From Saccharina japonica (taxonomy: Eukaryota > Sar > Phaeophyceae > Laminariales > Laminariaceae): 64,000 bases of DNA. Below are positions 1 through 12,955 of the stretch, piece by piece. The translations under genes and the position numbers were made by a program. Where the stretch lies: assembly GCA_008828725.1 (NCBI GenBank), contig MEHQ01002721.1, forward strand, positions 722,309-786,308. The letters are read 5' to 3'. The notes beneath the pieces are model-generated. The model saw only the letters and a list, made by a program, of their open reading frames with translations, was not told the origin of the DNA and searched no databases. Position 1 is the first letter of the stretch. Each line of letters starts with the position of its first letter.

Positions 1-3000
1 GAAGTTAAAAAACGAATACTCCATAAACCCGCATACGACCCGGCATGATGCGACATTTTTCTATTTTGAAAACCGAGAAAAACAGGCTCGCGCTTCGTGC
101 TCGCGCGCCTCATCCCATTCCTAAGAGTTTACTCTCAGGTTTTATGTTGCTGTAGTGAAGCTCGAGATATGATGGAACGGGCGCAGGGATTTAACGTTGC
201 TGGCTTGGAATCGCAGCTTCTCTTCAGTATAGGAGACCTCTTGCATATTAATTCCTCTGTTGATGGAGACTAAAAGGCTATAAGCTGGGAAACCGGAAGA
301 GAGGGAGAGTGAGAAAGAGGGGGCGAGCTGGCGAGGCTCTGCTTAAGACAGCAGAGCCTCTTGCTCTCGCTTATAGCCCGCTAGTCGGGTGGTTACGCTA
401 GTTCTCCCGCTAACAGCCCGTTAGTCGGGTAGCTATAGTAGTCTAGGGAACTTTTCATTGCTGCTTAGCTATACCTGAGTGATCGTCTCACCCTGTCCCA
501 AGGGTAATGCCAGTCCTGTGGAAATCTCAAAGCCAATTCTCCGGGTTCTCTCGTCTTTTAAGGAATGTTCTGATACTCAGAAATCCTATGGGTTTGCGAA
601 GCCTCGATGCTACTGCCTATCTGATCTACCAAGGAAACTTCAGTACACGATAATAACCTTAGGGTAGGACAAAGCTTAAGCTTTGGACCTGCACGATTAT
701 CTCTCAGCCATTATATAGCCCTAGAGCATCTAATTACATAAGCCCACCCTGAACAGTCGTACATGCAGACCACACGATGGTCGATGGGTGATAACAAAGT
801 TCATCCCAAAACACTGAGAAAGGGGGGTCGAAGATGCGGTTCGAAACAACAAATGAGGCTAACGAATTTCCCCACACCTCGTAGTGAGGCCTAAGCATCA
901 CGGATAGAGTCATCGTAGTGAAGCTCGAGATATGATGGAAGGGGCGCAGGGGTTTAACGCTGCTGGCTTGGAATCGCCGCTTCTCTTCAGTGTAGGAGAC
1001 CTCTTGGTGTATGTCAATTCCTCTGTTGATGGGGACTAAAAGGCTATAAGCTGGGAAACCGGAAGGGAGGTGGAACCGGAGGAGAGTGAGAGAGAGGGGG
1101 AGAGTTGGCGAGGCTCTGCTTAAGACAGCAGAACCTCTTGCTCTCGCTAATAGCCCGCTAGTCGGGTGGTTACGCTAGTTCTCCCGCTAACAGCCCGTTA
1201 GTCGGGTAGCTATAGTAGTCTAGGGAATTTTCCCATGATGCTCAGCTGTTCCTGAGTGATCGTCTTATCCTGTCCCAGCGGATAATACCAGTCCTGTGGA
1301 AATCGCAAAGCCAATTCTCCGGGTTCTCTCGTCTTCAAAGGAATATTCTGGTACCCAGAACATTCCTATGGGCTTGCGAAGCCTCGATGCTACTGCCTAT
1401 CTGATCTACCAAGGCAACTTCAGTACGCGATCATAATCTTAGGGTAGGACAAAGCGTTGGACCTGTAAGATTATCTCTCAGCCATTTTATAGCCCTGGAG
1501 CATCTCACCACATAAGCCCACCCTGAGCAGTCGTACATGCAGACCACACGATGGTCGATGGGTGATAACAAAGTTCATTCCAAAAGACCGAGAAAGGGGG
1601 GTCGAAGATGCGGCTATTCGAAACAACAAATGAGGCTAAAGACTTCCCCACACCTCATAGTGAGGCCTACGCATCACGGATAGAATCATCGTAGTGAAGC
1701 TCGAGATATGATGGAAGGGGCGCAGGGGTTTAACGCTGCTGGCTTGGAATCACAGCTTCTCTTCAGTGTAGGAGACCTCTTGTTTCATGTCAATTCCTCT
1801 GTTGATGGGGACTAAAATACTATCAGTTGGGAAACCGGAAGAGAGGTGGAACCGGAGGAGAGTGGGAGAGAGGGGGCGAGTTGGCGAGGCTCTGCTTAAG
1901 ACAACAGAACCTCTTGCTCTCGCTAATAGCCCGCTAGTCGGGTGGTTACGCTAGTTCTCCCGCTAACAGCCCGTTAGTCGGGTAGTTATAGTAGTCTAGG
2001 GAACTTTCCCATGATGCTTAGCTATTCCTGAGTGATCGTCTTATCCTGTCCCAGGGGATAATACCAGTCCTGTGGCAATCTCAAAGCTAATTCTCCAGGT
2101 TCTGTCGTCTTTTATGGAATATTATGGTACCCAGAACATTCCTATTGGCTTGCGAAACCTCGATGCTACTGCCTATCTGATCTACCAAGGCAACTTCAGT
2201 ACACGATAATAACCTTAGGGTAGGACAAAGCTTTGGACCTGTACCATAATCTCTCAGCCATTCTATAGCCCTAGAGCATCTCATCACATGAGCCCACCCT
2301 GAACAGTAGTACATGCAGACCACACGATGGTCGATGGGTGATAACAAAGTTCATCCCAAAAGACCGAGAAAGGGGGGTCGAAGATGACGCTATTCGAAAC
2401 AACAAATGAGGCTATAGATTTCCCCACACCTCGTAGTGAGTCCTAAGCATCACGGATAGAGTCATCGTAGTGAAGCTCGAGATATGATGGACGGGGCGCA
2501 GGGGTTTAACGTTGCTGGCTTGGAATCACACATTCTCTTCAGTATACGAGATCTCTTGTTGTATGTTAATTCCTCTGTTGATGGAGACTAAAAGGCTATA
2601 AGCTGGGAAACCGGAAGAGAGGTGGAACCGGAGGATAGTGAGAAAGAGGGGGCGAGTTGGCGAGGCTCTGCCTAAGGCAGCAGAGCCTCTTGCTCTCGCT
2701 AATATCCCGCTAGTCAGGTGGTTACGCTAGTTTTCCCGCTAACAGCCCGTTAGTCGAGTAGCTATAGTAGTCTAGGGAACTTTCCCATGATGCTTAGCTA
2801 TTCCTGAGTGATCGTCTCATCCTGTCCCAGGGGATAATACCAGTCCTGTGGAAATCGCAAAGCCAATTCTCCGGGTTCTCTCGTCTTCTAAGGAATGTTC
2901 TGGTTACCTAGAACATTCCTATGGGCTTGCGAAGCCTCGATGCTACTGCCTATCTGATCTACCAAGGAAACTTCAGTACACGAGAATAATCTTAGGGTAG

Positions 3001-3830
3001 GACAAAGCTTTGGATCTGTACGATCATCTCTCAGCCATTCTATAGCCCTAGAGCATCTCATCACATGAGCCCACCCTGAACAGTCGTACATGTAGACCAC
3101 ACGATGGTTGATGGGTGATAACAAAGTTCATCCCATAAGACAGAGAAAGGGGGGTCGAAGATGCGGCTATTCGAAACAACAAATGAGGCTATAGATTTCT
3201 CCACACCTCGTAGTGAGGCCTAAAACATCACGGATAGAGTCATCGTAGTGAAGCTCGAGATATGATGGAAGGGGCGCAGGAGTTTAACGTTGCTGGCTTG
3301 GAATCACAGCTTCTCTTCAGTGTAGGAGACCTCATGTTGTATGTTAATTCCTCTGTTGGTGGAGACTAACAGGCTACAAGCTGGGAAACCGGAAGAGAGG
3401 TGGAACCGGAGGAGAGTGGGAGAGAGGGGGCGAGTTGGCGGGGTTCTGCTTAAGACAGCAGAGCCTCTTGCTCTCGCTAATATCCCGCTAGTCGGGTGGT
3501 TACGCTAGTTCTCCCGCTAACAGCCCGTTAGTCGGGTAGCTATAGTAGTCTAGGGAATTTTCCCATGATGCTTAGCTGTTCCTGAGTGATCGTCTTATCC
3601 TGTCCCAGGGGTAATACCAGTCCTGTGGAAATCTCAAAGCAAATTCTCCGGGTTCTCTCATCTTTTATAGATTATTCTGGTACCCAGAACATTCCTATGG
3701 GCTTGCGAAGCCTCGATGCTATTGCCTATCTGATCTACCAAGGAAACTTCAGTACACGAGAATAATCTTAGGATAGGACAAAGCTTTGGACCTGTACGAT
3801 CATCTCTCAACCATTCTATAGCCCTACGTA
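1..3830. repeat. Satellite array, unit about 775 bp, 4.7 copies
   Basis: A unit beginning with TAGTGAAGCTCGAGATATGA recurs at about 152, 916, 1692, 2468 and 3246, so the spacing is 764, 776, 776 and 778 bp. The last copy breaks off near 3820. Copies differ by scattered substitutions and small indels. Each unit contains a doubled short segment (GCCCGCTAGTCGGGT, then GCCCGTTAGTCGGGT about 50 bp later) with a small inverted repeat. I looked for 5S rRNA, U-snRNA and tRNA signatures inside the unit and saw none. Open frames on the minus strand at 2087-2347 and 2888-3124 are repeat-derived and share the same frame but look non-coding. The array runs off the left edge of the window, so its full size is unknown. 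Confidence 0.9.
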
Positions 3831-5000
3831 GAGCACATTGCCACTAAATTCATCCCGCTAAATAAGCCTGAAGCGGAGATTTGAGGCCATTTTATTGAGG
3901 CCGGGTTTTGAGGACCCCGGGATATGTTGAATAAATCTATGACATTACAGATTAGGTTGATTTGGGCCTTATTTCTTACGTCACCCTCGTTAAGAACAAG
4001 AGCTGAGCGCTATGCAAACTGAATATTATTTACTGTGAAACAAATGCCTTTGTTTTTGTCTAAATTAATGTGGTAAACGAGACGACTCCGAAGGGCAATC
4101 TCGTATATAACACATTGTTGAACGTCGGACAGGGCTGCATGTCTCTTAACCACTACCGGTATAGGGTTACGAGCTCGGAAAAAGCTCCTGTCGGTCGTCA
4201 GTGCCCTGCGTGTAACTGAAAAAAAACTGCCCTTTTCTGCTAAACTTTCACGTACCGTGTTATCGTGCCTATTTTAAAATAGTTGATTTCGAGCTGCTGG
4301 ATCCTGAGATTTTGAGTTTACGCACGTACACGCACGTACTACGCGCAGTGTGTCCGATTTTCTTGCGATCGTTCGGTGTAAAAGCGCACACAAGCTCACA
4401 CCTACCACTCGCTGCACAGCCTGCATAAGTCGCATTGATTCATAATAACGCATCGAGGTCTTCGATTAGCAAGACCGCATCCCAACCAACTAACGAACGA
4501 ACCAACCATAGTGTCAATGACGAAAACAAGCTTTCTTTCAACAATGATAATCGGTCTTGCGCAAATATATGATGAAGCCTTCTTTCCTCGTCATCGTTTT
4601 TGCCGTTGATGTGTGGTGAAATCCTCAATCATCTTCCGAAGTTTCCCCGGATTATTCTTCAGAATATACTCAAAAGATATTTTCACGAGGCCATTCTTTG
4701 GAATCTTCTTCACCCTTTTCTCCAGAAAATCTTCTTGAAAGCGTTCTTCAGAATCTTCTTATTAATAGTGTATTTCTCCAGGGTTTTCTTCAGACTTTTC
4801 TGAAGGGGAAGTTTTCGGCCGAACTTCCTTCATAATCTTCCCCGAATTTTCTGTGGTCAGAATATTATTCGATTTATCTGCGGTTCCCTATCTACTCGTG
4901 CCTTCCTTCATCTATCTCGCGTAGCAGCGACAACAAAACCGCGGTAAAAAGACCGCAACGCGGCCTAGATTCCTACCTAATACCGCGCCATTTCAATTCA
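3831..5000. other. Low-copy sequence, no gene recognised
   Basis: The satellite stops near 3830 and is followed by AT-rich low-copy sequence. Short open frames such as 4600-4803 (plus) have no recognisable domain and a composition driven by TTC/CTT runs. No tRNA, intron-bounded exon or terminal inverted repeat was seen. Confidence 0.5.
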
Positions 5001-5163
5001 CCAATCAGAACACTCATATAAAAAAGCGACCAGTCAGAGAGCTGCGGTGACGTCATCCACGGCTATAAAAAACTCCACTGACAGAAAATGACGTCACCTT
5101 GCTATTACTATATGGCGGCACGCGTCATCCAGGGATATTTTATACTCACTTCCCACCAATCAG
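5001..5163. promoter_or_regulatory. Cluster of CCAAT, TATA and CRE-like motifs
   Basis: CCAATCAG occurs at 5001-5008 and 5156-5163. A TATAAAAAA-like box follows the first near 5016, and a second TATAAAAAA lies near 5064. The full cAMP-response-element palindrome TGACGTCA is present twice, at 5048-5055 and 5089-5096. The combination resembles a Pol II promoter or the internal promoter of a mobile element. No convincing coding exon starts downstream, so function is inference only; chance clustering in an AT-rich stretch is possible. Confidence 0.3.
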
Positions 5164-5454
5164 AACCACTCCGTTTGAAAAAAATTGACTAACCAAACAA
5201 TTACTACGCATTTTTTTTGGGGCATGAAAAACCATTGTTCCCACGCAAACTCAAGCTTTACCAGGTATATAGACGCCTGGCAACAATCAACGTCAAAGGC
5301 AAAGCGATCGAATCACGGCATTCTTTGTTTTCTTGACGGACAGCCGTCAAAGACAGCTGTCAAGCTACTGCTACACGAAAACTAGTATATTACGTCTAAA
5401 GAGGCTTGCCTTGACGGGCCAAAACTAGATCGTTAGCCGACATCTTGACGCGTC

Positions 5455-5545
5455 AAAAGGGCCTGGAACGGTCCGATCCACGGTCCGGTCCCGGTCCGGT
5501 CCACGGTCCGGTCCCGGTCCACGGTCCAGTCCACCAGCCCGTCCC
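5455..5545. repeat. Short tandem repeat of GGTCC/CGGTCC units
   Basis: The motif CCGGTCC(CA/CC)GGTCC is repeated imperfectly for about 80 bp. It makes the minus strand open with an Arg-Gly-Pro-Asp-rich reading frame (5425-5664), which is explained by the repeat and is not evidence for a gene. Confidence 0.7.
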
Positions 5546-5884
5546 CCTTTTTTTTCAGATCCTGTAACCCTCCCCCCACCACTTAATGCTACCCCCCGGA
5601 CATCAATCAAACCCCCCACCCGGGACACCTTTGGGTACACAATACAGGTACATGACACGCGCACACCCCTGAAAAAATGTACAGTTTATAATAGGGACGT
5701 TACACATATACCTATATATGTATATAAAGCCAAATTCCAATAAAATATGTACGAAGTATGTATGTATATATATAAAAAATACATGCATCATTACCACCAC
5801 CACCACCACCACCGGACTAGAGAGGGACATTAGACGACAAAAGAGTGAGGCTAGTACATACTCTGGGGTACACGAGTATATCTG

Positions 5885-6255
5885 CCCCGAATACCGCGTC
5901 TAGGTGGGTACTTAGGTTACCTACCCGAGTATTTACCGAAACAACCAGGTTCGGTACTCGCGTACCTAGCCGAGGAGCAGGTATGGCCCAGGGTACCTAC
6001 CCGAGTATTACCGAAACAATCCGGCTCGGTAGGTTCGGTACTCGCGTACCTAGCCGAGGAGCAGGTATGATCCAGGGTACCTACCCGAGTATAACCCAGA
6101 CAACCAGGTTCGATACTCGGGGTACCTAGCCGAGTACCAGGTATGGCCCAGAGTACCTACCCAGGTTTGGTACTTGGGTAACCAGCCGAGTACCAGGTAT
6201 GGCCCAAACACCCAGAGGTTTGGTACCTGGGTACTCCAGAGCATATTATGCCAGG
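5885..6255. repeat. Minisatellite of GGTACC/CCGAGTA-rich units, 55-85 bp
   Basis: Units start with GGTTCGGTACTCG or GGTTTGGTACCTGG and contain CTAGCCGAGTACCAGGTATG and CCCAG(A/G)GTACCTACCC. About five units are seen, with progressive divergence. A related short stretch lies at 8360-8465. The long open frames on both strands here are products of the repeat. Confidence 0.75.
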
Positions 6256-6654
6256 TATACCCTACCAACACACAGTTTGACAAAACACCCAAAAACATAA
6301 AAACGACGCCCATCAAACTTGGGTGCGCGTTTTTGGTCTCTATATACCGGTCCACGGAGGAGGTGTTACTATTTACCTCCTCTTCCCCACCCCTCTTCTT
6401 CCCTATCCCCCCCCCCCTCTCCCCTACCCCTCCCCGCCTCCTACTCTCCCAATCCCTTAAAAGAGACATAAAACTCAAGAGCTAATATCATTTATCAAGA
6501 AGAACGAACACACGACGAAGAAAATCACCAGTCACGGGGTCAAATTTGGGTTATGCAGTACAAGTACTATTCATAGTATATAGTTACGTATGAATTATGC
6601 ACGCTGTATTGCGGCCAGCGAAGAACAAATGTAGGAGACCGTGAGTTTATGCCT

Positions 6655-7195
6655 TGCCTGACCGCCCCCCTACACCAAACCTAGTATCCTATACGTATTC
6701 ATATACTGGGAAACCGCGTTCTTGACCGCCCCCTACACCAAAACTAGCATTTTTCAGGTGCTGGGAGACCGTGGTTTGACCGCTTGACTGACCGCCCCCT
6801 ACACTAAAAATAGCATATTCAGGTGCTGGGTGACCGCGGTTTGACCGCTTGACTGCACTAAAACTAGCATAATCAGGTGCTGGGAGACCGCGGTTTGACC
6901 GCTTGACTGCACTGAAACTAGCAAATTCAGGTGCTGGGAGATCGCGGTTTGACCGCTTGACTGACCGCCCCCTACACTAAAGCTAGCATATTCAGGTGCT
7001 GGGAGACCGTGGTTTGACCGCTTGACTGACCTCCCCCTACACTAACACTAGCATATTCAGGTGCTGGGAGACCGTGGTTTGACCGCTTGACTGACCGGCC
7101 CCCTACACTAAAAATAGCATATTCAGGTGCTGGGAGACCGCGATTTGACCGCTTGACTGACGCCCCCTACACTAAAACTAGTATGTTCAGGCAAA
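6655..7195. repeat. Minisatellite, unit about 54-65 bp, about 8 copies
   Basis: The core GGTGCTGGGAGACCG, then TTTGACCGCTTGACTG, then CCCCCTACACTAAAACTAGCAT is repeated about eight times. Two central copies lack the CCGCCCCCTA segment, giving a short unit of about 54 bp; the others are about 65 bp. There is no sign of a coding frame maintained through the array. Confidence 0.85.
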
Positions 7196-7527
7196 AGAGG
7201 CCGTCACGCCCCCCCCAAAAGGGCCGGTCTTTTAGCCTCCAAGCTGATAGACCGTTCGTACGTGCGACCGGCCACCCACGGCCGCTTACACATCTAGACC
7301 GCTGTATAATACCTCTGCCCGTAATTCGCCTATTATCGGGTTGTACCAGGTACTCGTCTAAAAGCTAGCGACAACGAAAATTTGCTAGGAAAGCAAAAAA
7401 AAACACGCACAGACAAAGAAATACACGAACGTGAAAACTAATAATGGGGCCGTCGATCGCCATTGAAACGCGCCTGGGTTTATGAGCGTCGCAACGCGGA
7501 CCTAGCAATCACAACGAAGAGCTCTAT

Positions 7528-7738
7528 AGCGCGAAGCTAGCGCGAAGCTAGCGCGAAGCTAGCGCGAAGCTAGCGCGAAGCTAGCGCGAAGCTAGCGCGA
7601 AGCTAGCGCGAAGCTAGCGCAAAGCTAGCGCAAAGCAAGCGCAAAGCAAGCGCAAAGCAAGCGCAAAGCCAGCGCAAAGCGAACGCAAAGCCAACGCAAA
7701 GCTAACGCAAACCTAGCGCGAACCTAACGTATAGCGCG
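7528..7738. repeat. 11-bp minisatellite (GCGCGAAGCTA), about 19 copies
   Basis: Eight or nine nearly perfect copies of AGCGCGAAGCT are followed by a gradient of variants (GCGCAAAGCTA, GCGCAAAGCAA, GCGCAAAGCCA, ACGCAAAGCTA). The order, homogeneous at the left and diverged at the right, is what replication slippage with expansion at one end would leave. Confidence 0.9.
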
Positions 7739-7795
7739 TGGCATCGCGCTCTCCCGAGAGAGAGAGGGGGAGAGTGTGATAAAAAAAACAGGTAC

Positions 7796-7893
7796 ACACT
7801 GCTGCTGCTGCTGTTGCCGCCGCCGCTACCGCTACCGGCGCCGCTGTTGCCGCCTATGCTACTACCGCTGCTGCTGCTGCTGTCGCTGTACAC
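7796..7893. repeat. Trinucleotide (CTG/CCG) microsatellite
   Basis: Mixed GCTGCTGCT, GCCGCCGCT and ACCGCTACCG triplets run for about 95 bp. They keep reading frames open on both strands (Cys/Arg-rich on plus, Ser/Gly-rich on minus) without other coding evidence. Confidence 0.8.
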
Positions 7894-8954
7894 AGACACA
7901 TTTACCTTTCCTTAAATTACCGGAACCTGGTCCGCTAACCCCTATAACTCCTGCCTCATTTTCGGCTGCACATACAACGACTAAAACTCCGTACGTGGTC
8001 CATTCGTCTCTCGCAAGCCTTCCGTAAAAATCCAACACCTATTAAAACTAAGCGTCTGTGCTGGGGACTTGAAATACAAAACCCCAACCAGACCCCCCCC
8101 CCCCCTCTCCCACCCCATGATCAGTTGACATCACCCGGAAACCGAGAACCATGCCAATTCGCATTCCCAGCCTCGCACTTATTAATAAGCGGTTGTGCCA
8201 GAGATGACAATAAAAAACAGTTCGATCCTCCCCCTCGCCCGCCCCCTTCTCCCCCACTTGACAAGCATTGACACCAGCCGGATAACAGCGACCCATACCC
8301 TTCCGCCCCCCACCTGGTGGGACAGAAAGCCACCAAGGTTGACTGTAGTAGGATAATACTCTGGGGGTCCAAGGTGCATACCCGAGTGTGACCCAGACAG
8401 CCACGTTTGGCACCTGGGTACACAACCGAGTGAACCAAACAATCACCTCTGGTCCCGGGTACCCCACAGTATTTAGGTAAATACCCTACTTAAAAACATG
8501 CCCTCGGAAAAAACAACACACAACAACGAAAACAACGATGTCAATCGAAAAAAAAAACACCTCAAGAAAACGATGCCAATCCTGACGTAGAATGATAGAT
8601 CTCTCGTGAGCGCGCACGATGTTTGGTCTCTACTGGTCCGAGAGGCACTTATTGGTAAGCGGTGGCGCCGCGAAAGCCAAAGGAAGCGCGACGAAGCTGA
8701 AGGGGAGGAAGGGGGGACGGAGGGGGGCTCGCTGAAGCAGGGCTAGCCTGTCAACGTCTGAGGCGGAGATGAAACAAGTGCGCCTGCGGCGGAGATAAAA
8801 CAAGTACGACTGTGTAGCTTGATCCCTCCCACCCGGCCACCACTTGACACCATCCCAAGCTATTTTTATCCCTGCCCAGACACCTATTATCAAGCGTCTG
8901 AGCCCGAGATAAAAAACAACATGCAACTCGATTCCTCCCCTCCCATCCCCTCAC

Positions 8955-9190
8955 TCACGAGCGGTTCTTAGTAGGTTGCAGCTCTCGCCGATCATGCGAC
9001 TCGTCCAACACCTCACGGCCCTTCCCGCTTGGTGCAAGCGGCGTTTGCCTGGTTGGTGACAACCCGACGTGCTCCGCCTCGACATTGTAGGGATGCGATG
9101 CTCCCATGGTCGTACGACTGCGGACATTATGCATGGCATGGGTACACCCCTCTCCCCTCCCGAGACCATCACTTAATACCATCCGGACAC
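8955..9190 (+). repeat. Dispersed repeat family C, copy 1
   Basis: The segment from about AGCGGTTCTTAGTAGG to the GCATGGGTACACCCC region is shared with 23478-23650 (minus), 49885-50075 (minus) and 53255-53470 (plus), and with the duplicate at 13126-13297. Conserved landmarks are GCGACTCG(C/T)CCAACACCTC, CGCTTGGTGCAAGC and TCGTACGACT. Unit length is about 200-240 bp. No terminal inverted repeat or target duplication is evident. One minus-strand frame is shared by several copies (core RLAQHLTFRFAL at 49.9 kb and 23.6 kb), so it may derive from a coding part of a larger element. Confidence 0.7.
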
Positions 9191-12100
9191 CGAGGCCTAT
9201 CTGCTCTTCCACTCCTAGCATCATTCTATCCGTACTGAGCGGTTCCAGGTGTTTTGGTTTTCAGCCTCCCGTGTCTCCTACCCCCTTTCCTTTTTTCTTC
9301 CTTCACTTCAAAGGTGCAGGAACCTTACTGTAGGTGATAACACGAGCGCTAAGAAAATCAGGCAGATTTTTACGGGGAAATAAGAAACCCGGGAAAAGCC
9401 ATGATGCTAAAGTTTTGAGTGTCTCCTCCCCGTTTCCCTCTGTTCCCTACAAAAAAACCCCAGGAAACCCTATGGTACGTGCAACAACACAAGCACTAGA
9501 GAAAGACAGTCCGAGTTTCAGTAGGGCAATAGCAAGAACTTCGAAGGCCATTTACACTGAAGCAATAGTGGTGTCTAATGCACTATTTCTCCAAGCAACA
9601 AGATCAAGCCCACAGCAGGTCAACAAGCAGTTTTCTTTCATACCACTAATAGGTGTCCTTTCCTGTCTTCTACGGTAATTCAACACGTTCTTCCCCCCTT
9701 CCTTATTTCCGAGAAAAACTCAATTTTTGCGGTCCCAGCCCAAAACAAAAATTAAAACATCCCTGTCCGAGCATTCAGCGAAAACAAAAACGGAGGACCT
9801 TATGTAGTCGTTTGCTCTACAACGGCGGGTGATTATTTTCCTCAAATAGTAACTCACAGGAGACATCTATACTATTTTGTTGCTGATTCGCTAAAAAAAA
9901 ACAGCATATTCAAATAACGTGCTGCTGTGCGGCTTAGACAAGAGAGGAAGAAATACCCGACCTACGCCCTCCTACGCCATACGTTATCAAAACCAAAACA
10001 ACAAAACAACAACTGGTCCGTTTTTACTTTGCTTTTTTTTGCCTCCCTTCTATCCATCCATCCTTTGATGCATTTTCTTTCTTTCCATCCTTCTTTCCTC
10101 CCTCCTTCTCTCCCTCCCTCCCTCCCTCGCTGTCTGGCTGTGGCACTACCCCGACCTGATAGTAAACTCATCTAAAGAAGAGGAACAACGCAAAATACGT
10201 AGTCGAGGGCTTGAGCTACAAGCCCACCAAAAGCCACGTGCTACCCATCATGGCGGAAGCAATTTCGAGCTACCTTTGTGGTGTATACCCAGCAAATTAC
10301 TAAAAACCGCCAATGATTGACGTGGCGACCGACCCGCGAACCGCGCCTGTGTGAGGTGCTTTAAAAAACAAAACACCAACAAAACAAAACACAACAAAAC
10401 ACAACAAAGAACAAGCTCGACCTTGTGGATGGACATCAACGGCCACAACAAGCCCTCCCACGCGCGCGATTCGAGACGAAGCGATGCGACGCGACGGAAG
10501 AAATGATTGTGCCCATTTTTCTGTTTCCACAGCACAAAAAAAAAATGCGTTTTGTAGCGAGGAGCCGCGGTAGCGAACGCCCCTCCCCCCGAAAGCGCAA
10601 ACACCAAATCAAGCCTCTATGATTACTGTGTGCCTTGCATGCTTTTGACTGTATTTGCACACGTGCGTGCATGCCTAAGTACTATTATTGCATGGATGCA
10701 TACCATTCACCGTCTCACGACCATCACCGCCACCACCACCACCACCACCACCACCACCGCAAAAGACTTGCCACACGGGGAAACCCATCGATCTTCTCAC
10801 CACGTACTACAGAGTAGCAGTTTCTCGATACAACGCGTGCCTCGCCTATGTACTAGCCTAGCCCAACTAAACACTTCCCGATCGCCCCCCCCCCACCCCC
10901 CCCCCCCCCCTCCCCTACCCTCCGCTCCCCCCACGCCCGACCTCCCCCCCCCCCCCCCCCCCACTCCCCCCCCCCCTCCAATCCCCACTCCTCTCCCCGT
11001 CCTCCTCCGCACAGTTTTTCTTGATACAATGCGCGCCTCGTCTACAAAAGCCTGGACCAACTAAACCCCCTCTCCCCCTAACTCCATACCGAAAAATACG
11101 GCTGAAAACGCCTTTTACCCTCGACAAGAAGCCCATACCCCTCCAATATACAGCTTAGAAGAGAGCCCCGAACAACACGGTAGTTAAATATACTGTTTGG
11201 GGGCTGGTTCTATTATACAACACTTCGTGAGGGCAAAAACACCCCCTCCCCCTTCCCGCGGCGTCAAAGGAGAGCGAAAACAGCCCCCCTCCCTCCCCCC
11301 CCGCCCCACGGCGTCATAACAACGAGGACCAAAATCTATGCCAAGAGAGAAGGCCGGACGCGGACGCGGTCGGATCGTCTCTTCGTCGTCCCTCCGCCCC
11401 CTCCCCCCCCCCTTGAATTCTCTGATCCCCTCCGTCATTGGAACACCACCTGATTTTTTTTCCAGGCCTTCGCAGCAGCCAGCCTACCGCGTCTCTTCGG
11501 ACAACGAAAACAAACTGATTGACAACAGAAGCACCACCCCACAACAGAAAGACTGACCAACCCTACCCTCCCCTCCCCTTCTACCTATTAACCCTACCTG
11601 TCCTACCCAGTCCAACCCCACTCAGATCAACCCTGCTACCCAAACCCTACCCTATCTTCGACCCCACCAAACCAAACCCTAGCTGTCGGCAATGTGAGCC
11701 GTTGTTCCTCGCACCGCGCCGTCAAAGCGTCGCTATAATATGCATTCCACCAAACACCTAACAACGACGATGTCGGATACTGTACCTGGTACAGCCGACG
11801 ACTGGTACGTGTACGTTTTAAAAATCAAACAAACGCCTTTTCGGTTTTCGTGCTTATCTACGGGAGATGAGGGGCGACAAAAAACAAATGGCAAATTAGT
11901 ATCGTACAGCACGCTGCCTTGCGCCCGCTCGCCGGCTCGCTCGCTTGCCCACCCGCCGCCCGCATCCCGTTTTGCGCCCCCAGTTTTAGCCAAGACGATA
12001 AAAAACGAACGAAACAGAAACTGCATCCCTAGTTTTTTTTTGGCACAAAACGAATTAAAATTGTACTATTACGGGGGCAACATAGGAATCAGAACCAAAA

Positions 12101-12955
12101 CCAAAATTCTTAGTACACATAGAGGGATACCTGGTTTTTGGGCCCAACGTGGGTTCTGATTCCTATGGACCCGACTATTTTTTCGCCGGACTAAGGAATA
12201 TATATATATTACCTCTAAGGGGACCTCCGATACAAGGGTTATACCCTTCTCTTAAGGGGATCTCCGATATAAGGACTACACATGGGATCTCCGCCGGTTG
12301 ACGAGGGTAATGCAACCTCTATAAGGTACAATACGCCCGCCCCGCGTTTTACGCCGGGTTCATCGTGGCCGCTCACAGAAGCACCTCGGCACCCCAACGT
12401 GGCTCTAGGGTCTCGAGCGTCGGGCCCAGTGACCCCACCCCCCGTTCGTACTTGGCGAGGCGTTTGTTCGGCCCTTGGAGCGTGACGATCAAGGAACCGG
12501 CCGACGACGTCCCGGATCCCCTCCTCTTCTCAGTATCAGCATCACCATCACCACCACCACCACCACCACCACCACCACCGCCTCTAGTTTGGGTGTCGCC
12601 TCCGCCCCAACAGTCGCCGCCACCGATACCGCTACTGGTACCGTTGCCGCTGCCGAAGTTACCGTTACCGCTACCGTTACCGCGGTCGTCGTTGTCGTTA
12701 CCGTTGCCACTACCGCTGCCACTGCCGTCGCCGCTGCCGCCGCTGCCGCCACCGCCACTGCTGGTGGAGGTTTCAACCCACGGCAGGTGGCCCACACAAC
12801 CGTCACCACCATCACTACCACCGCCACCACCACTCGTCCTCCTAGGCAAGAGCGACGGCCACCGAGAAGGAGGAGACGAGGACATGGTGCGGTCATTACC
12901 GCCGCCGCAATCGCCCCCACCACTACTACCACCACCACCACCGCCTCCACCACCA
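9014..12955. repeat. 3.9-kb duplicated segment, copy 1
   Basis: Sequence from CACGGCCCTTCCCGC at 9014 is repeated from 13126 with an offset of 4112 bp. After a variable poly-C tract the offset is 4104 bp. Outside the poly-C tract (10885-10975 versus 14998-15075) I see essentially no differences. Copy 1 diverges from copy 2 at about 12956, in a (CAC)n tract, and runs into simple repeat and an N. Apart from the end of a gene at its right edge the segment holds no recognised gene. Its longest plausible frame (9334-9678, plus, 114 codons) has no known domain. The near-identity plus the adjacent N suggest a very recent duplication or an assembly artefact. Confidence 0.9.
10885..10975. repeat. Poly-C tract with length and sequence variation between copies
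   Basis: About 90 bp are almost all C. The matching tract in the other copy, near 14998-15075, differs in length and contains inserted non-C bases (CGACTCCTATGGCTAACGAG). It is the only clear difference inside the 3.9-kb duplicated segment, so it may reflect sequencing error in a homopolymer. Confidence 0.8.

Noticed and set aside
2087-3124. Protein encoded in the satellite (repeated frame containing GWAHVMRCSRAIEWLRD)
   Set aside because: The frame appears in only two of about five units and is broken in the others; no domain.
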